Positions 7,360 to 9,243 of a stretch of 9,243 nucleotides of DNA are shown here, piece by piece. The position numbers and the translations under genes are program-made. The stretch lies in assembly GCA_024279745.1 (NCBI GenBank), contig JAJRRE010000444.1:1-9243 (forward strand), given 5' to 3'. This stretch comes from Alphaproteobacteria bacterium (GTDB lineage: Bacteria > Pseudomonadota > Alphaproteobacteria > Rhizobiales > Hyphomicrobiaceae). How positions within the stretch are numbered: position 1 is the first letter of the stretch; the number at the start of each line of letters is the position of its first letter. A model generated the notes under the pieces. It was not told the origin of the DNA. It saw only the letters and a list, made by a program, of their open reading frames with translations, and ran no database searches.

Positions 7360-7965
7360 TCAATTCGCATTATGCTCCGTTTTGGCCTGTCGAACCTCAT
7401 TAAAGGTCAGACAAGTATTGTGCAGAACTTCCATGACAAATATCATTTGAGGGATTTTGACCTCGCCTGTGTTTTCATTTTCATACGAATAGCGCCATTT
7501 GATAAAGGCCAAGCGCATCCCCTCCAGCGAGGAGCGATACTTATCTATTGTGTCAATCCCACATTGCAACTTTGCGGACGAAAAGTGAGAGGGGATTGCT
7601 TTGCGTGCTGCTTCAGGTAATGCATCGAATAGTTTGAGTAAATCATGACCTCGCAGGGAGGAGTTGTGAAGTTCACCAAGTGTCTTCAGATATAGCTCAA
7701 TGGCAAATACGCTATTCACGATGAATGGAGCAAAACTCATTGGCTTCCGCGGTATCTTCGTGAGATCGCGCTTATAAATATCAGACGAGACCGTTGCAAA
7801 TGATACTGCTTTCCAAAACATGGCTTGAATCTTCGTAATTGGTTTATAAAGACCCTTTTCTTTCAGTAAGCCTATGGCTAGTTTCATTTGCTCGTCGTCA
7901 CTCTTTGCTGCTGGTACTTCGCCAACAAGTTGCCCGTTCTGATATAGCTTTTTCGGTTCGATCAT
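7360..7965 (-). CDS. Uncharacterised HEPN-like protein
   Basis: A 201-residue protein, likely cytoplasmic: no signal peptide or membrane segment is evident. The core FIVNSVFAIELYLKTLGEL (81-99), then RGHDLLKLFDALPEAARKAI (105-124), then FIKWRYSYEN (154-163), matches a pattern I associate with small HEPN-like all-helical proteins (E-L-x-L-K, G-H-D-L-x-x-L-F, W-R-Y-x-Y-E); this is recall, not a search. HEPN proteins are often RNases with an R-x4-6-H motif. The only such spacing is R192-x5-H198 at the extreme C-terminus, which may be chance. The start is supported by AAAGG (plus-strand 7974-7978), eight bases upstream. No nucleotidyltransferase partner is adjacent. A hand count of four 60-base lines gives 100 G+C of 240 (about 42%), well below dnaE, suggesting transfer. 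Function unknown. Confidence 0.7.
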   Translation of the reverse strand: MIEPKKLYQNGQLVGEVPAAKSDDEQMKLAIGLLKEKGLYKPITKIQAMFWKAVSFATVSSDIYKRDLTKIPRKPMSFAPFIVNSVFAIELYLKTLGELHNSSLRGHDLLKLFDALPEAARKAIPSHFSSAKLQCGIDTIDKYRSSLEGMRLAFIKWRYSYENENTGEVKIPQMIFVMEVLHNTCLTFNEVRQAKTEHNAN

Positions 7966-8048
7966 TACTAATGCCTTTGAGCCCTGTCAGGAATTCCCTC
8001 ACCATGAGGTAGCTGTTCTATGTGGTTTTTCTTGGATTTATCGCAAGT

Positions 8049-8064
8049 GTAATCATTACGTAAT
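8049..8064. promoter_or_regulatory. Overlapping palindromes, possible operator
   Basis: Three alternating half-sites GTAAT, ATTAC, GTAAT form two perfect overlapping palindromes: GTAATcATTAC (8049-8059) and ATTACGTAAT (8055-8064). The cluster lies 84 bases upstream of the minus-strand gene start and about 100 bases before the proposed rpsB -35 box. It could be an operator for the minus-strand gene. Role is inference. Confidence 0.35.
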
Positions 8065-8165
8065 CTGGTTAGGATCGTGGAGGGCAACAATCAGCCTGTT
8101 GGCACCGCAAATGAGATTACTACTCGGAATTCAATACAAGCCTCTCGTGCTCCGCCGCCGCCCCC

Positions 8166-8194
8166 TTGCATTTGGCGCAAAACCCGCCTATAAG
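8166..8194 (+). promoter_or_regulatory. Candidate rpsB promoter
   Basis: TTGCAT at 8166-8171 and TATAAG at 8189-8194 are separated by an ideal 17 bases. The -10 box matches consensus at 5 of 6 positions, the -35 box only in its TTG. Transcription would begin near 8201, leaving a leader of about 185 bases before rpsB. It is the best promoter-like sequence I found between 7966 and 8386. Confidence 0.5.
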
Positions 8195-8200
8195 CCGCCC

Positions 8201-8386
8201 CAATCCACACGCGTGGGATTGCTGGTGAGGGGCCTTTACTACCCTTGTTAGCGCTCCGGTGGGGTGATTTGGCATCATATGCAACTGGTTTGGGCGGCGG
8301 TTTTAGCCTCCTGGCAGCATATGCGGCTCAAGCCACCCTTCTTCCCCGCGCGGCGGTATAACCGGAAAAACAAGGACTTAACTCTT
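8201..8386 (+). promoter_or_regulatory. Structured rpsB 5' leader (possible autoregulatory region)
   Basis: At its proposed 5' end a hairpin pairs AATCC (8202-8206) with GGATT (8216-8220), extended by CA/TG with one bulged A and a CGCG loop. An 11-of-12 repeat, GGCATCATATGC (8271-8282) and GGCAGCATATGC (8313-8324), allows CATATGC (8276-8282) to pair with GCATATG (8317-8323) across a 34-base loop. AAGGA at 8372-8376 is the rpsB ribosome binding site, with a longish 10-base spacer. In E. coli, S2 represses its own operon through the rpsB leader, so a similar role is plausible but not shown. The rpsB frame stays open upstream to 8252. Confidence 0.4.
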
Positions 8387-9243
8387 ATGACTCTGCCGAC
8401 GTTTACCATGCGTCAGCTCTTAGAAGCTGGTGTGCATTTCGGGCATCAAAGCCATCGCTGGAACCCGAAAATGGGCCCGTTCATCTTCGGGACCCGCAAC
8501 AAAATCCACATTATCGATCTGGCTCAGACGGTGCCGCTGTTACATCAGGCGCTGGTCAAGGTGTCTGATACTGTCGCCAAGGGCGGGCGCGTGTTGTTCG
8601 TCGCCACCAAGCGCCAGGCGTCAGAGCCGGTTGCCGAATCCGCCCGCTCCGCCGCGCAATATTTCATCAACCATCGCTGGCTCGGCGGCACGCTGACCAA
8701 CTGGAAAACCATTTCCAATTCGATCCGCCGCCTGCGCAAGCTGGAAGAAATTCTTGATGGCGATTCCACCGGCTACACCAAGAAAGAGCAGCTCAATCTG
8801 ACCCGCGAGCGCGACAAGCTGGAAAAGGCGCTGGGCGGCATCAAAGATATGGGCGGCGTGCCTAATCTGCTGTTCGTGATCGATACCAATAAAGAACAGA
8901 TCGCCATTGCCGAAGCGCGCAAGCTGAAGATCCCCATCATCGCGCTCGTCGACACCAATTGCGATCCCGACGGCATTGATTTCCCGATCCCCGGCAATGA
9001 CGACGCCGGCCGGGCGATTGCGCTGTATTGCGATCTGATCGCCGGCGCCTGCATTGACGGCATTGAACGCGGCCAGACCGGCTCTGGTGCTGACGCCGGC
9101 GCTGCGGTTGAACCCATTATGGAAGTTCTGCCAGAGCCTGCGCCCGTCGATCCTCAGGCTGAGTTGCGGGCGGCTCTCAAGTCGATTGACGCGCCGCGCG
9201 GTCTTGCCGACGACATGAAGAAAATTCATGGTGTCGATGCGGC
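8387..9243 (+). CDS. rpsB: 30S ribosomal protein S2, 3' end outside window
   Basis: S2 binds the 30S subunit near the head-body junction and is needed for S1 attachment. The first 285 codons are present with no stop. MRQLLEAGVHFGHQ (8-21) followed by WNPKM is the first S2 signature. FINHRWLGGTLTNW (93-106) and PNLLFVIDTNKEQIAIAEAR (159-178) follow, then ALVDTNCDPDGIDFPIPGND (186-205). E. coli S2 ends near residue 241; here an acidic, Ala/Pro-rich tail (~231-268) leads into APRGLADDMKKIHGVDA (269-285). That start resembles a C-terminal helix-hairpin-helix-like extension I recall in some alphaproteobacterial S2 proteins, cut by the window edge. ATG 8387 fits the family N-terminus, MxLPxFxMRQLLEAG, and has AAGGA upstream. 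In this group rpsB is usually followed by tsf. Confidence 0.96.
   Translation, partial: MTLPTFTMRQLLEAGVHFGHQSHRWNPKMGPFIFGTRNKIHIIDLAQTVPLLHQALVKVSDTVAKGGRVLFVATKRQASEPVAESARSAAQYFINHRWLGGTLTNWKTISNSIRRLRKLEEILDGDSTGYTKKEQLNLTRERDKLEKALGGIKDMGGVPNLLFVIDTNKEQIAIAEARKLKIPIIALVDTNCDPDGIDFPIPGNDDAGRAIALYCDLIAGACIDGIERGQTGSGADAGAAVEPIMEVLPEPAPVDPQAELRAALKSIDAPRGLADDMKKIHGVDA

Noticed and set aside
7112..7392. TTTGGCCTGTCG occurs at 7112-7123 and 7381-7392
   Set aside because: A few 12-base repeats are expected by chance in 9 kb. One copy encodes toxin residues, the other lies antisense in the orphan gene, and the flanks do not match. Not taken as an attachment site.
7330..7620. Plus-strand 96-codon frame opposite the orphan gene
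   Set aside because: It has no ribosome site and no recognisable features, and the minus-strand frame carries the conserved-looking motifs.
8111..8251. Small open frame of 46 codons before rpsB
   Set aside because: It has no ribosome binding site, overlaps the likely promoter and leader, and shows no recognisable protein.
8430..8696. Plus-strand 88-codon frame within rpsB, and minus-strand frames at 8545-9229
   Set aside because: These are out-of-frame shadows of rpsB, whose own frame is conserved throughout.

Overview
The window reads as chromosomal DNA from an alphaproteobacterium. The evidence is the short, bacterial-insert-free type of prolyl-tRNA synthetase, a single LolC/E-type permease gene overlapping lolD, the order proS-lolC-lolD-dnaE-(insert)-rpsB, and an S2 protein with a long C-terminal extension. 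Core genes are GC-rich. A block between dnaE and rpsB is clearly AT-richer.

Layout. Positions 1-729 hold the 3' end of proS. Positions 841-2870 hold lolC and lolD, which overlap by 4 bases and encode the inner-membrane ABC machine that releases outer-membrane lipoproteins to LolA. Positions 2993-6694 hold complete dnaE (replicative polymerase alpha subunit), with about 53 extra N-terminal residues, no visible Shine-Dalgarno sequence and three 10-base-phased AGCTG boxes upstream. Positions 6760-7267 hold a compact toxin-antitoxin-like pair: a 66-residue antitoxin of no family I recognise and a ParE/RelE-like toxin, overlapping by 8 bases. Positions 7360-7965, on the minus strand, hold a lone AT-rich gene for an uncharacterised HEPN-like protein. 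Positions 7966-8386 are non-coding and contain a palindrome cluster, a good rpsB promoter candidate and a leader of about 185 bases with repeats. Positions 8387-9243 hold rpsB, running off the end.

The core genes are housekeeping: tRNA charging, lipoprotein export, replication and translation. The dnaE-rpsB interval has taken up accessory cargo: a toxin-antitoxin pair convergent with an orphan HEPN-like gene, which is itself divergent from rpsB. No CRISPR array, insertion sequence, tRNA or rRNA gene was seen. I did not find a clearly new multi-gene system. The best leads are the unfamiliar antitoxin, the orphan HEPN-like gene, the phased boxes before dnaE and the structured rpsB leader.
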